Shown one piece after another: positions 1-8,011 of a stretch of 16,162 nucleotides of DNA (position 1 is its first letter; every line of letters starts with the position of its first letter). Source of the stretch: Fidelibacterota bacterium (GTDB lineage Bacteria > Fidelibacterota > UBA2242 > JAFGTP01); contig JAIPHI010000046.1 in the NCBI GenBank assembly GCA_021735285.1, positions 1-16,162 on the forward strand. The letters are read 5' to 3'. The position numbers and the translations under genes are program-made. The notes beneath the pieces were generated by a model that searched no databases, was not told the DNA's origin, and saw only the letters and a program-made list of their open reading frames with translations.

Positions 1-250
1 CAGGCATTTTGCCCAATTTGTCATTGATTACGGTAAGCTGTGCATTGTCCGAATCATAATATAAGAAATTATAGATACCATCCGGCTTATCATTGATTAT
101 TGTGTTAAAATCCAGACTATTATATTTAGCTGTTGTAAAGTATCCTTCGCGAAGAATAAGTTTCTTATCCTGAATTTGAAAATCACCTTCATAAAATAAT
201 TGACCAAACTGCTTGCTATCTAGCTTCTTATTAGTTAATAAATATTCCAT
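1..250 (-). CDS. Asparagine-synthetase-like protein, N-terminal fragment (cut by window edge)
   Basis: An open frame starts at an ATG at 250 and runs off the left edge of the window, giving 83 residues (MEYLLTNKK... to ...INDKLGKMP). The end of the fragment, roughly 'DGIYNFLYYD...LTVINDKLGKMP', resembles the strand pattern of class II glutamine amidotransferase domains in asparagine synthetases, where a 'nDrfG.kPLYY' motif follows a 'G.yaf.lyD' strand. The residue after the initiator Met is Glu. The nucleophilic Cys2 of active amidotransferases is therefore absent, as in 'asparagine synthase-related' proteins of polysaccharide loci. The start overlaps the 3' end of the flippase gene by 20 bases, so the two are probably cotranscribed. 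The ribosome-binding site is weak (AAGATGG a few bases upstream). The family call is an inference from a fragment; the synthetase domain lies outside the window. Confidence 0.55.
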   Translation of the reverse strand, partial: MEYLLTNKKLDSKQFGQLFYEGDFQIQDKKLILREGYFTTAKYNSLDFNTIINDKPDGIYNFLYYDSDNAQLTVINDKLGKMP

Positions 251-1655
251 TAAGCCATCTTTTTAATAAATTATTTAAAAGAGTGACAAGGCCTGCTAAT
301 CTTAGAATAATATAGATATAGAATATAGACAGGACAACTTTAATAAATATATTCAAGAGCGAAAAATCCAATAAATATAATGAACCATAAAGAATCGAGA
401 CCAGAAAAATTTTAATAAATTTTTTTGTTGCGTACTTCACCGGTACGGCTTTATTAATTAGTAGTAGAATAACTCCAAATGTCACCAAATATGCCGCCAG
501 AGTAGCAATCGCAGCTCCTATATATCCATACGATCGGATGAGAATTAAATTTAAACCGATATTTAGACCTGCTGCAAAAATCCAGATCAAAGACTTATAT
601 TTCATATATTTCTTATTATAAGCGAGAGGATTATGAAAAATTAGCTTATAGCCATTGATCAGATAGGCCATCGCCACTAAAGGGAAAAAAGTGGCCAATG
701 CTCTATAATTTTTTTCAAACAACATGGAGACATCTTTAATAAATACAATCGAAACAGCAGCAATCAGGGTAAAAAGGCCAAACAGTTCAAGTGCTTTTTT
801 ATCCAGGTCACGATTGTGTTTTTTAAGATTTGAATAACGCGCAAACACATAGGGCACATAGGCCTCATTAACAGAATTTTGCAGTAAATTCTGACCCTGC
901 CCTAATTTATAGCCCACTGAATAGATTCCAGTCGCAGCCGTTCCACAATATTTTTTAACCATAAATCTATCGGCAAAATTAACCAGCCAGGTAGCAATAT
1001 CACCCGGCAGACTATGTAAACTATATTTTAAATATTCCCACAATTTGTCCAGACCTACCTTAAAGGTCAAATACTTAACTGAAAACACCCAAAAGCTCAA
1101 AAAACAGAGACCGGCAGTGATTAGTTTAGCAGACAGAAAACCAGCGGCTTTGTCCTCAAATGTTATGACAAAAATCACCTGTATTATAAGTCCCAAAATA
1201 CCGAGAGAGGTTCTAATAATAGCAACTTTTTTCGCTTTTTCTCTGGCTCTTAAGAGAGCAATTAAATGTGGTAAAAATATATCCAGCAGAGAGATGATAA
1301 CTCCTAAGCGGACATAAATAATGGGGACTTCCAGTAGCTGCGCTAAATTATCAATATTAAAAAAAACCAAGGTATAGACAGCAACCACATATATAGTAAG
1401 GAAATACACCATAGTAGAGTACATGGAGCTGATTTCTGATTCAGATTCCGTATCAAAATAGAAGCGGGAGATACTGCTCCAGAGCGAGAGCGAGAGGAAA
1501 GCAGTCATAAAACTGGCAGTCAATTGGACAATAAAAATAATCCCAAACTCAGCCGGTTCGATTAAGTAGGAATAAACCGGAAGTAATAAAAAGGTTACAC
1601 CCTTTAATAAAAATGTCGAAATGATGTATATACTTGAGTTTTTATATAATGACAT
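231..1655 (-). CDS. Polysaccharide flippase (Wzx / MATE-like membrane transporter)
   Basis: This 474-residue protein is almost entirely hydrophobic helices with short basic loops, about 12-14 membrane segments. It begins MSLYKNSSIYIISTFLLKG and includes a segment near residues 225-255 (DRFMVKKYCG..ATGIYSVGYKLGQG) typical of polysaccharide biosynthesis/export proteins of the oligosaccharide flippase superfamily. Such proteins flip undecaprenyl-linked oligosaccharide repeat units across the inner membrane. Length is normal for the family. There is no clear Shine-Dalgarno sequence before the ATG at 1655. Its stop overlaps the start of the downstream asparagine-synthetase-like gene. It is separated from the nonulosonate genes by the plus-strand kinase gene, so it has its own promoter or belongs to a second transcript. 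The glycan substrate cannot be read from the sequence. Confidence 0.85.
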   Translation of the reverse strand: MSLYKNSSIYIISTFLLKGVTFLLLPVYSYLIEPAEFGIIFIVQLTASFMTAFLSLSLWSSISRFYFDTESESEISSMYSTMVYFLTIYVVAVYTLVFFNIDNLAQLLEVPIIYVRLGVIISLLDIFLPHLIALLRAREKAKKVAIIRTSLGILGLIIQVIFVITFEDKAAGFLSAKLITAGLCFLSFWVFSVKYLTFKVGLDKLWEYLKYSLHSLPGDIATWLVNFADRFMVKKYCGTAATGIYSVGYKLGQGQNLLQNSVNEAYVPYVFARYSNLKKHNRDLDKKALELFGLFTLIAAVSIVFIKDVSMLFEKNYRALATFFPLVAMAYLINGYKLIFHNPLAYNKKYMKYKSLIWIFAAGLNIGLNLILIRSYGYIGAAIATLAAYLVTFGVILLLINKAVPVKYATKKFIKIFLVSILYGSLYLLDFSLLNIFIKVVLSIFYIYIILRLAGLVTLLNNLLKRWLNGIFIN

Positions 1656-1725
1656 AATACAGCATAATAATTATAATCGGTAGAAAGTTAGACGAATGAG
1701 ATTATAAAGACAAGGTTTTTGCCCA

Positions 1726-1777
1726 TTCGAAGCGATTCGATCCGGAGCAAATGGCAATATTAAAGCTTCGATTCGAA
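1726..1777. repeat. Cluster of TTCGA repeats with direct and inverted copies
   Basis: TTCGA occurs four times on the plus strand, at 1726, 1736, 1767 and 1772. CGATTCGA is a direct repeat at 1733-1740 and 1769-1776. TCGAAGC (1727-1733) and GCTTCGA (1765-1771) form a 7-bp inverted pair. The arrangement sits between two divergent genes and could be an operator; its binding protein is unknown. Confidence 0.55.
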
Positions 1778-1861
1778 ACCAACTCCAATATATTTACTTG
1801 AAGAAATTTAACTCAATCTGTATATTTAAAACATATGGAAATTTTATTCACTAAGAGTTTA

Positions 1862-1890
1862 TTTACCATTTCTATTTTCTTATTTAAAAT
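1862..1890 (+). promoter_or_regulatory. Possible sigma-70-type promoter of the hybrid kinase gene
   Basis: TTTACC (1862-1867) and TAAAAT (1885-1890) are spaced by 17 bases. They match the -35 and -10 consensus in 4 and 5 of 6 positions. Transcription would start near 1897, about 40 bases before the preferred ATG. The region is very AT-rich, so a chance match is possible. Confidence 0.35.
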
Positions 1891-1936
1891 ATTTTAACGG
1901 TTCTAAAAACACCAAATGTTAAAACAGGATACAATC

Positions 1937-4108
1937 ATGCACATTTTTAAGAAACTAAAAAACTTTAAAATGGATCCATTTTCTATTTCAATTTTATATT
2001 TCATATTTGGGTTTTTATGGATATTTTTTTCCGATAAAATTCTCTTAAAAATTAGCCCCACCCACAACTTTTATACAGAATTACAAACTTACAAAGTCTG
2101 GATTTATGTGGTTATTACCACAATCCTGATCTACCTGCTTTTAAAAATATACGCCAAACAGAAAAATAAACTATTAAAGGATTTAAAGGCGAAACAAAAT
2201 CTATACGAAGCAACTTTTGAAAATACTGGAAATGCAACTGTAGTTTTAGATAAAAACGGTACTATAATTCATGCAAATAAAAAAGCGGCGAGCTTCGCCG
2301 GACTTTCCAGATCAAAAATAGAAGGAAAAAAAGAATATACAGAATTCATAGTCGAAAAAGATAGAGCAAGAATAAAAAGATTCCATGCAGCACAAAGGCG
2401 AGATAACAATTCAGTCCCCGGCCCTTTTGAATTTAAAGCCATTAATTCGAATGGCAAACAGAGGAAAATGCTGGCAACCATAGGATTAATCTCCGGATCA
2501 AAAAAAACAATAGCTTCTTTAATCGATATCACTGAATTGGAAAGCATCAAGCAGGCTTTAAACAGAGAACAAAATCTGAGAGCACGTTTAACTGAGGCCA
2601 GTCCTGTCGGATTCATACTGTTCGATAAAAATGGTAAAATAGTTTTTGCAAATCAAAAAACTTCTCAATTACTCGATCAAAAACAGGATGAGCTACTTAA
2701 TTCTCTCTATACGGAGCTTGATTGGCAGCATTTTGAATTGGAAAAAACACATCCTAAAAAGCCTATTTCACCTTTTCTGAAAGTAAAAAACTCAAAAGAA
2801 CCAATCTATGATATTAAGAAAAAAATTTGTAGGTCTGTTGGCGAGACTTTGTTTCTGTCAATTAATGCTACCCCTCTTTTTGATCACAACAATAATTTCG
2901 AAGGTGTTTTAGTGACAATCCAGGATATTACCCAAAGAATCCAATTGAAAAAACAATTTGAACAATCTCAAAAATTGGAAGCAATCGGCCAACTCGCCGG
3001 CGGTATTGCTCATGATTTTAACAATATGATCACTGTAATAACAGGTCAGGCCCAAATCGCCACAATGGACATCAACAAGAGCAATCCACTGCACTATAAT
3101 CTCAATGAAATTATAAATGCTGCAGAGCGAGCGGCAAAACTTACCAACCAGCTTCTGCTTTTTAGTCAAAATAGGCCAGTTAATGTTCACGCTGTCAATA
3201 TTAATAAAATCATTAAAAAAATGGCCTCTATGCTTGAGCGTCTAATAGGGGAAAATATTAACATTCATTTCGATCTCGAGTCAAATCTGTGGACTATCGA
3301 AGGCGACGATGGAAACATCGAGCAGGTAATCATGAATCTTGTCATCAATGCCAGAGATGCTATGCCAGATGGAGGCGATATATTTATCAAAACTGGAAAC
3401 ATCACCATTTCTGAAGATGAGACTAAAAGCACTTATCATAGCAAACAGGGAAAGCATGTGGTGTTAACAGTTAAAGATACAGGGACAGGAATGGATCCGG
3501 ATACGATTAATCATATATTTGAACCCTTTTTTACTACCAAACAAAAGGATAAAGGCACCGGCCTGGGATTATCTGTGATCTACGGTATAGTTAATAATCA
3601 TGGCGGTTGGATAAATGTCGATAGTCAACCAGGAGAAGGGACAACATTTAAAATATATTTACCTTTTAGTTCTAAATTAGATCAAAAAAATGAATCAAAA
3701 AGAAGTAGCATAAAACACTTCAAAGGGCAAGGTGAAAAGATACTTTTTGTTGAAGATGAGCCCGGAATATTAGAATATGGCAAACAATTATTAGAACAAA
3801 ATGGTTACAAGGTTGATGGAGCAAAAAATGCAACAGAAGCCTATCAAAAATTTCATAAAAAACAAGGTGAATATGATCTTGTTATTTGTGATGTTGTTTT
3901 ACCTGATATAAGTGGTATCGAGCTGGTTGAAGATTTACAAAAAAAACAGCAGGACCTGGCTGTAATAATGTCCAGTGGTTATACAGAAGAAAAAAGCAAG
4001 CAAACTAAGATAACTGATAAGGGGCTGCCCTTTATCCAGAAGCCCTATCAGGCCCAGGATTTGTTAAATATCATGCGAGAAACATTGAACAATAGACAAG
4101 CTCCTTAA
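1937..4108 (+). CDS. Membrane-bound hybrid sensor histidine kinase (PAS-PAS-HisKA-HATPase-REC)
   Basis: The protein has 723 residues from the ATG at 1937. Two membrane helices (about 16-32 and 54-72) bracket a short outer loop of about 20 residues. PAS-like regions follow at about 88-205 and 214-340. The H-box AGGIAHDFNN puts the phosphoacceptor at His359. The ATPase domain has an N-box (NLVINARDAMPDGG), a DTGTGM box, the EPFFTTK motif and a GTGLGLS box. A C-terminal receiver has its acceptor at Asp652 (VICDVVLPD) and the conserved KPY near the end. The kinase belongs to the NtrB-like HisKA class with a fused receiver. The start at 1937 is chosen because AGGA lies 7 bases upstream; a start at 1916 would add 7 residues but has no Shine-Dalgarno. 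There is no DNA-binding output domain and no partner response regulator or Hpt protein here. The signal is unknown. Confidence 0.93.
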   Translation: MHIFKKLKNFKMDPFSISILYFIFGFLWIFFSDKILLKISPTHNFYTELQTYKVWIYVVITTILIYLLLKIYAKQKNKLLKDLKAKQNLYEATFENTGNATVVLDKNGTIIHANKKAASFAGLSRSKIEGKKEYTEFIVEKDRARIKRFHAAQRRDNNSVPGPFEFKAINSNGKQRKMLATIGLISGSKKTIASLIDITELESIKQALNREQNLRARLTEASPVGFILFDKNGKIVFANQKTSQLLDQKQDELLNSLYTELDWQHFELEKTHPKKPISPFLKVKNSKEPIYDIKKKICRSVGETLFLSINATPLFDHNNNFEGVLVTIQDITQRIQLKKQFEQSQKLEAIGQLAGGIAHDFNNMITVITGQAQIATMDINKSNPLHYNLNEIINAAERAAKLTNQLLLFSQNRPVNVHAVNINKIIKKMASMLERLIGENINIHFDLESNLWTIEGDDGNIEQVIMNLVINARDAMPDGGDIFIKTGNITISEDETKSTYHSKQGKHVVLTVKDTGTGMDPDTINHIFEPFFTTKQKDKGTGLGLSVIYGIVNNHGGWINVDSQPGEGTTFKIYLPFSSKLDQKNESKRSSIKHFKGQGEKILFVEDEPGILEYGKQLLEQNGYKVDGAKNATEAYQKFHKKQGEYDLVICDVVLPDISGIELVEDLQKKQQDLAVIMSSGYTEEKSKQTKITDKGLPFIQKPYQAQDLLNIMRETLNNRQAP

Positions 4109-4184
4109 AATTTTCTACATCAAGGCTGGATATATGACGTAAGTAATTCAAAGTCTATAAGACTACGATCAATTTCCAGTTCAA

Positions 4185-5267
4185 TCATGCCATTTTTTCA
4201 ATTGTTTTTTTATACTCAGCCCACTGTCCGATATCCACCCAGGAACCAGATGAAATTGGAAATACTCCAATTTTTTCTTTTTCATTCAACAAGATTTCTA
4301 TCAAATCGGTTATATCAAATCTTTGGTTATGAGGAATATATTGGAGCACTTCTGGCTCTAAAATGTACATTCCTGTATTCACCAAAAAATCATATTCAGG
4401 TTTTTCTACTATCTTTTTTAAATCGCCTCCATTTCTCGTTTTACAGATGCCATAGGGTATTTGATGATGCTTCACGGAACCAACCAGAGTTAAAACATTG
4501 CCTCTTTCCTGGTGAAATTGTAGCATTTTAGAATAATTGGCTTCAATCAAGATATCACAATTAGATAAGAAAAAAGGCTGTTTAATATGATTGGTAATAA
4601 ACTTGAGGGCGCCTGCTGTACCAAGAGGTTTATCTTCCTCCAGGAAGGATACTTTCAAATCAGGTAAATTTTCCTCAAAATACGCTTTGATTGTTTTAGC
4701 TCTATAATAGATAGATATATAAAATTCGTCAATGCCCCAATTCGCAAAATTATCAATTATATGCTCAATAATTGGTTTTGTATCTATTGGGATCAATGGT
4801 TTGGGGAGAACCCTTGTAAAGGGGTCCAGTCTTTTTCCTTCCCCTCCAGCCATAATAACAGCTGGTATTGATAGTTTTTGATCAAGCTGCTGTGATGAGA
4901 AGCGTCCTTTACGAAAGAAATCTCTTTCGTAAATCACATCAACCAATTTGCGATCGCCATCAATTATAGGGAGATGAGATATATAATTATCAATCAGAAT
5001 TTTTCTTGCTTTTTTGGCTGTAAATTCATCTATATCCAGAGAGATAAAATCTGTATTCATCACCTCAGCGAGGGGTTTATTGAGATCTACATTATTCAAC
5101 ACTGCACGTCTAAAATCCGGGTCTGTGAAGATTCCTTTTAATACTCCATCTTTACCCAGCGCTAGAATAACACCCTCATGGGCTTCATCCAGTTTCTTAA
5201 TCGCTTCTTTGATAGAAATACTTGAGTCAACCACAATTTTTTCGAGGTCATCTTTTTTGCGATACAT
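4185..5267 (-). CDS. CBS-domain sugar-phosphate nucleotidyltransferase (PtmE-like)
   Basis: This 360-residue protein starts with a CBS pair (about residues 5-120; repeats with 'GVLKGIFTDPDFRRAV' and 'ISHLPIIDGDRKLVDVI'). A nucleotidyltransferase domain follows (about 134-358). The nucleotide-binding signature AGGEGKRLDPFT...PKPLIPI is at 140-160, with LGTAGAL at 215-221, the metal-site NCDI at 236-239, and WVDIG near the end. CBS plus NTP_transferase is the architecture of Campylobacter PtmE, a glucosamine-1-phosphate guanylyltransferase that supplies GDP-sugar for legionaminate. Its place after NeuA and the PseG-like gene supports such a role, but base and sugar specificity cannot be read from the sequence. 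The start overlaps the upstream gene by 20 bases and has AAGGA 5 bases before the ATG. It is the last gene of the string, convergent with the kinase gene. Confidence 0.85.
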   Translation of the reverse strand: MYRKKDDLEKIVVDSSISIKEAIKKLDEAHEGVILALGKDGVLKGIFTDPDFRRAVLNNVDLNKPLAEVMNTDFISLDIDEFTAKKARKILIDNYISHLPIIDGDRKLVDVIYERDFFRKGRFSSQQLDQKLSIPAVIMAGGEGKRLDPFTRVLPKPLIPIDTKPIIEHIIDNFANWGIDEFYISIYYRAKTIKAYFEENLPDLKVSFLEEDKPLGTAGALKFITNHIKQPFFLSNCDILIEANYSKMLQFHQERGNVLTLVGSVKHHQIPYGICKTRNGGDLKKIVEKPEYDFLVNTGMYILEPEVLQYIPHNQRFDITDLIEILLNEKEKIGVFPISSGSWVDIGQWAEYKKTIEKMA

Positions 5268-6249
5268 TCAATTCCTTTAATATTATTTTTGCTATATTAA
5301 CTATGCCAGGCGTTTTAAAAACTTGCTGAATTCTTTTGATCTGCTTTTTCTGCAACTTTTCATTTGTAAGCAAGGCCAGTTCCTCATTTTCCAATGTTTT
5401 AAAAAAACCAAGATCCACAGCATAACCTTGCTCCTCCAGATAATTTGCAAAATATTTCTGAAAATCCAGATAAGAAACAATAAAGACCGGTTTATGCATT
5501 GTAAGCGCTTCCCAGGTAGCATTACCATAGGTTGTGACCACACATTGACTGTTCCGCATTAGATCTACCACAGTTTCCAGATTCTGATGAAAATTTATAG
5601 TCGGAAACTTTGCCTGTAAAAATTTTTTATCTTGAGCAGGAAAATGGGGTGACAGGATCATATCTATTTGATAATTATTCTGTAAATTTGCTGCTAATGT
5701 ACTGGCTAATATTTTTGGTCCATATTGATTTTTATTACCTCCTACAATACACAAAATATGTTTATTAAACACTGGCTCCGGAGGCACAAATTCCGGACCG
5801 ACAGGTGCATATTTCACTCCGAAATATTTATTTACTTCAGTATTTCCGGTATATTTAGTAACAGGTATATAATTAATAATTCCATCAACAAAGTCCGGTA
5901 TAAAAGTGCTAATTCCAGTATTAATAGTTATTAACCGGGAGCAAATATTTTTTAATTTACGCCCTTTCTCTGCTGGAATAGTACTAGCATCTCCGGGTTT
6001 AATAGTATCCAGAAAGCCCAATTTGAATTCATTGGGAGGCAACTCATCTCGAAACACATCAACTGCTTCCGGTTTAAATTGGTTTAAAAATTGCCAGGCA
6101 GAATCCGAAAAATGACCTGTAATAGATATTTTTATTTGTGAATTCATCTTTAATAACTGTTTAATTATATCCAGGCCTCGCTTAAGGTGACCATTCCCTA
6201 CAGCTGGATAAGAATCACAATAATATATTAGATCAGCATTATTCGACAT
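5248..6249 (-). CDS. PseG/SpsG-like GT-B protein (UDP-sugar hydrolase or glycosyltransferase)
   Basis: The protein has 333 residues and a GT-B-like two-domain layout. The N-terminal GNGHLKR (His21) matches the 'G.GH..R' motif of PseG, where that histidine is catalytic in the hydrolysis of UDP-2,4-diacetamido-hexose. The C-terminal half has CIVGGN (about 167-172) and TTYGNATWEAL (239-249), equivalent to the nucleotide-sugar-binding 'SaGgsTlyEl' loop. Genes of this family sit in nonulosonate and spore-coat sugar loci. The start at 6249 is chosen because GAGGAAGG lies directly upstream; a start at 6276 would add 9 residues inside the preceding gene. The gene overlaps its upstream neighbour by 11 bases. 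Hydrolase is the likelier role because the neighbours make and activate nonulosonate, but a glycosyltransferase is also possible. Confidence 0.7.
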   Translation of the reverse strand: MSNNADLIYYCDSYPAVGNGHLKRGLDIIKQLLKMNSQIKISITGHFSDSAWQFLNQFKPEAVDVFRDELPPNEFKLGFLDTIKPGDASTIPAEKGRKLKNICSRLITINTGISTFIPDFVDGIINYIPVTKYTGNTEVNKYFGVKYAPVGPEFVPPEPVFNKHILCIVGGNKNQYGPKILASTLAANLQNNYQIDMILSPHFPAQDKKFLQAKFPTINFHQNLETVVDLMRNSQCVVTTYGNATWEALTMHKPVFIVSYLDFQKYFANYLEEQGYAVDLGFFKTLENEELALLTNEKLQKKQIKRIQQVFKTPGIVNIAKIILKELNVSQKR

Positions 6250-6946
6250 AACCTTCCTCAACCAGAAACTGAACAAATCTCAAATCCATTAAACTATCTA
6301 TATCAATTCCATAAGGTTCAGGTATAATATAAGGATAAGAACGCTTGCCATACCAGTTCCATGTCGATTTCATCACTTCCCATTGAATCATCTCTATAGC
6401 CCCATTTAATTCATAATATTGAGATAACTCCTGACGGTTTTTGTGCATCGTAGATTGTTTAACAAATTGGTTCATATAGCCATGCTCGGGCAAGGTATTT
6501 ACCCGGCCCGGGATGTAGCCGGTTTTATTAACTGAAACTACTGAATAGGCATCTTTTTTGAAAAAAACATCAAAAGCCTCCCTGATATGGATTCCTTTCC
6601 GTAAAGGATTGGTAGGTTGTAAATAAAGAAAAATATCATATGTCTTATCATTCTGCTCGACCCATTGCATAGCATGTTTAATCACCTCTATCATTTGAGC
6701 TGCATCAGTAGCCAAATTTTCGGGACGCATAAAGGGCGCTTCAGCACCGTATTTATTGGCAACATCCGCAATTTTTTTACTATCAGTAGAAACAATAATT
6801 CGATCACAAATTTTACTGTTTTGTGCCGCCTGGATCGTATAGGCCAACATCTCTTTGCCAGCTATTTTTCTAATATTTTTATCCCTTATAGATTTTGAGC
6901 CGCCTCTAGCCGGAATAAATGCCAACACACTTTTCTCTTTAATCAT
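6239..6946 (-). CDS. neuA: CMP-nonulosonate (sialic/legionaminic acid) cytidylyltransferase
   Basis: This 235-residue protein carries the CMP-NeuAc synthetase signature at the N terminus (IPARGGSKSIRDKNI, about 11-25), the central QPTNPLR motif, and a C-terminal GIDIDSLMDL segment like the metal-binding 'iDId..eDl' of the family. It would couple CTP with the 2-keto group of a nonulosonic acid, giving the CMP-activated donor for surface glycans. NeuA, LegF and PseF are too alike to separate by eye, so the symbol is generic. The ATG at 6946 is preferred; a TTG directly before it at 6949 is also possible. GGAG lies 8 bases upstream of the ATG. The gene overlaps the end of the synthase gene by 8 bases, so translation is probably coupled. 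Confidence 0.88.
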   Translation of the reverse strand: MIKEKSVLAFIPARGGSKSIRDKNIRKIAGKEMLAYTIQAAQNSKICDRIIVSTDSKKIADVANKYGAEAPFMRPENLATDAAQMIEVIKHAMQWVEQNDKTYDIFLYLQPTNPLRKGIHIREAFDVFFKKDAYSVVSVNKTGYIPGRVNTLPEHGYMNQFVKQSTMHKNRQELSQYYELNGAIEMIQWEVMKSTWNWYGKRSYPYIIPEPYGIDIDSLMDLRFVQFLVEEGYVE

Positions 6947-7946
6947 CAAGCAGACTCCATTTTATCTGTTCATCTTTTGCTATATCTGTTTTTAATTGTT
7001 TCCCAATCACATTTTTAAATTCTATGGGGCTAATACCATCTCCAGGTCTTTTATACTCAAGGTCATTGCTAGTAAGGATTGTTCCGGAATTCATATCTTT
7101 TGCAGCTACTATACTTCGGCGCATATCATTCAATTCATCCTTCTCCTGTGAAGAAAGTTGTTTACCATCGGCTTGTAAAGCTTTGTTTATATCATTTCCT
7201 AGCTTTACTATTTTAGAAAATATTGGCGGGGTTGCCGAAATACTTTGATCCGGTCCTGGTAATTTTTGATCAATAGTGAAATGTTTTTCTATAATTTCTG
7301 CTCCGCGTGCGATAGCTCCCAGAGCTAAATGAAATCCAAGCGTATGGTCAGAGAATCCAATCGGACCTGAATGCAAAAGCTGTAATTGATCAATAGCTTG
7401 AAGATTTGCCAGTGCCGGCGGTGTGGGATAGAGAGATACACAATGAAGCACAGATAAATCTATATTCGGGGTCTTATCTCTGATAAAATTTATAGAGCTC
7501 TGTATTTCATCAATTTTAGCCCCTCCTGTAGAAAGGATTACTGGCTTATTTTTCGTCAATATATGCTCAATTAACGGATAGTTGGTTAAATCTCCCGATG
7601 CTATTTTAAATCTTTTCACACCAATTTCTTCTAGCCATTCAACACTCTCCCGATCAAATGGAGTGGACATAAATTCAATCCCAATGTTATCACATAATTT
7701 TTTAATTTCACGATGAAAGCGTTCATCGATACTCACTTTTCGCCAGAAATCGCCAACAGTTTTAACCTTTGAAAAGCCGAATCCATCTACAGGATTTTCA
7801 AATGTATGCCTCGCAATAAGTTTTTCTGCTTGAATAGATTGGAATTTTACAGCATCTGCGCCGGCTTCCTGAGCAGCCCTTACCATTTGCCTGGCCAGTT
7901 TTAAACTGCCATTATGGTTTAAACCGATTTCTGCTATATAAAACAT
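6939..7946 (-). CDS. neuB: N-acetylneuraminate/legionaminate synthase (NeuB family)
   Basis: The protein has 335 residues: a TIM-barrel NeuB domain and a C-terminal SAF (antifreeze-like) domain (about 275-335). It condenses phosphoenolpyruvate with a six-carbon N-acyl sugar to make a nonulosonic acid. The N-terminal AEIGLNHNGS, the TPFDRESVEWL region, and the presumed metal ligands His201 (GFSDHTLG) and His222 (EKHFT) are all present. The stretch NYPLI and the HFTIDQKLPGPD loop look like NeuB/LegI rather than PseI, which has a different sequence there. The ATG at 7946 is chosen because AAGG lies 6 bases upstream; a TTG at 7952 would add two residues. A 65-base gap separates it from the upstream acyltransferase gene, the only real gap in the string, and a weak internal promoter could lie there. 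Confidence 0.92.
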   Translation of the reverse strand: MFYIAEIGLNHNGSLKLARQMVRAAQEAGADAVKFQSIQAEKLIARHTFENPVDGFGFSKVKTVGDFWRKVSIDERFHREIKKLCDNIGIEFMSTPFDRESVEWLEEIGVKRFKIASGDLTNYPLIEHILTKNKPVILSTGGAKIDEIQSSINFIRDKTPNIDLSVLHCVSLYPTPPALANLQAIDQLQLLHSGPIGFSDHTLGFHLALGAIARGAEIIEKHFTIDQKLPGPDQSISATPPIFSKIVKLGNDINKALQADGKQLSSQEKDELNDMRRSIVAAKDMNSGTILTSNDLEYKRPGDGISPIEFKNVIGKQLKTDIAKDEQIKWSLLDD

Positions 7947-8011
7947 AAACAACCTTATATTAGCTATTTATCAAACTAATTAATGTCTTTATTCGAGAGT
8001 TATCAACAAAA

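Larger units (their letters stand above)
1656..1936. other. Divergent intergenic region between flippase and hybrid kinase
   Basis: About 280 AT-rich bases separate the divergent flippase (minus) and kinase (plus) genes, so the promoters of both should lie here. It contains a cluster of TTCGA motifs (1726-1777), a weak sigma-54-like GG-N10-GC match (1752-1766), and a sigma-70-like pair at 1862-1890. No RNA gene or small ORF was recognised. Confidence 0.6.

Noticed and set aside
1045..1317. 90-residue plus-strand open frame inside the flippase gene
   Set aside because: It is antisense to a clear membrane-protein gene and has no supporting start signal or domain.
4152..4164. Small palindrome AGTCT-ATA-AGACT between the kinase and the CBS-nucleotidyltransferase as a terminator
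   Set aside because: The stem is 5 bp with no GC-rich core and no T run on either side; the 76-base convergent gap has no better candidate.
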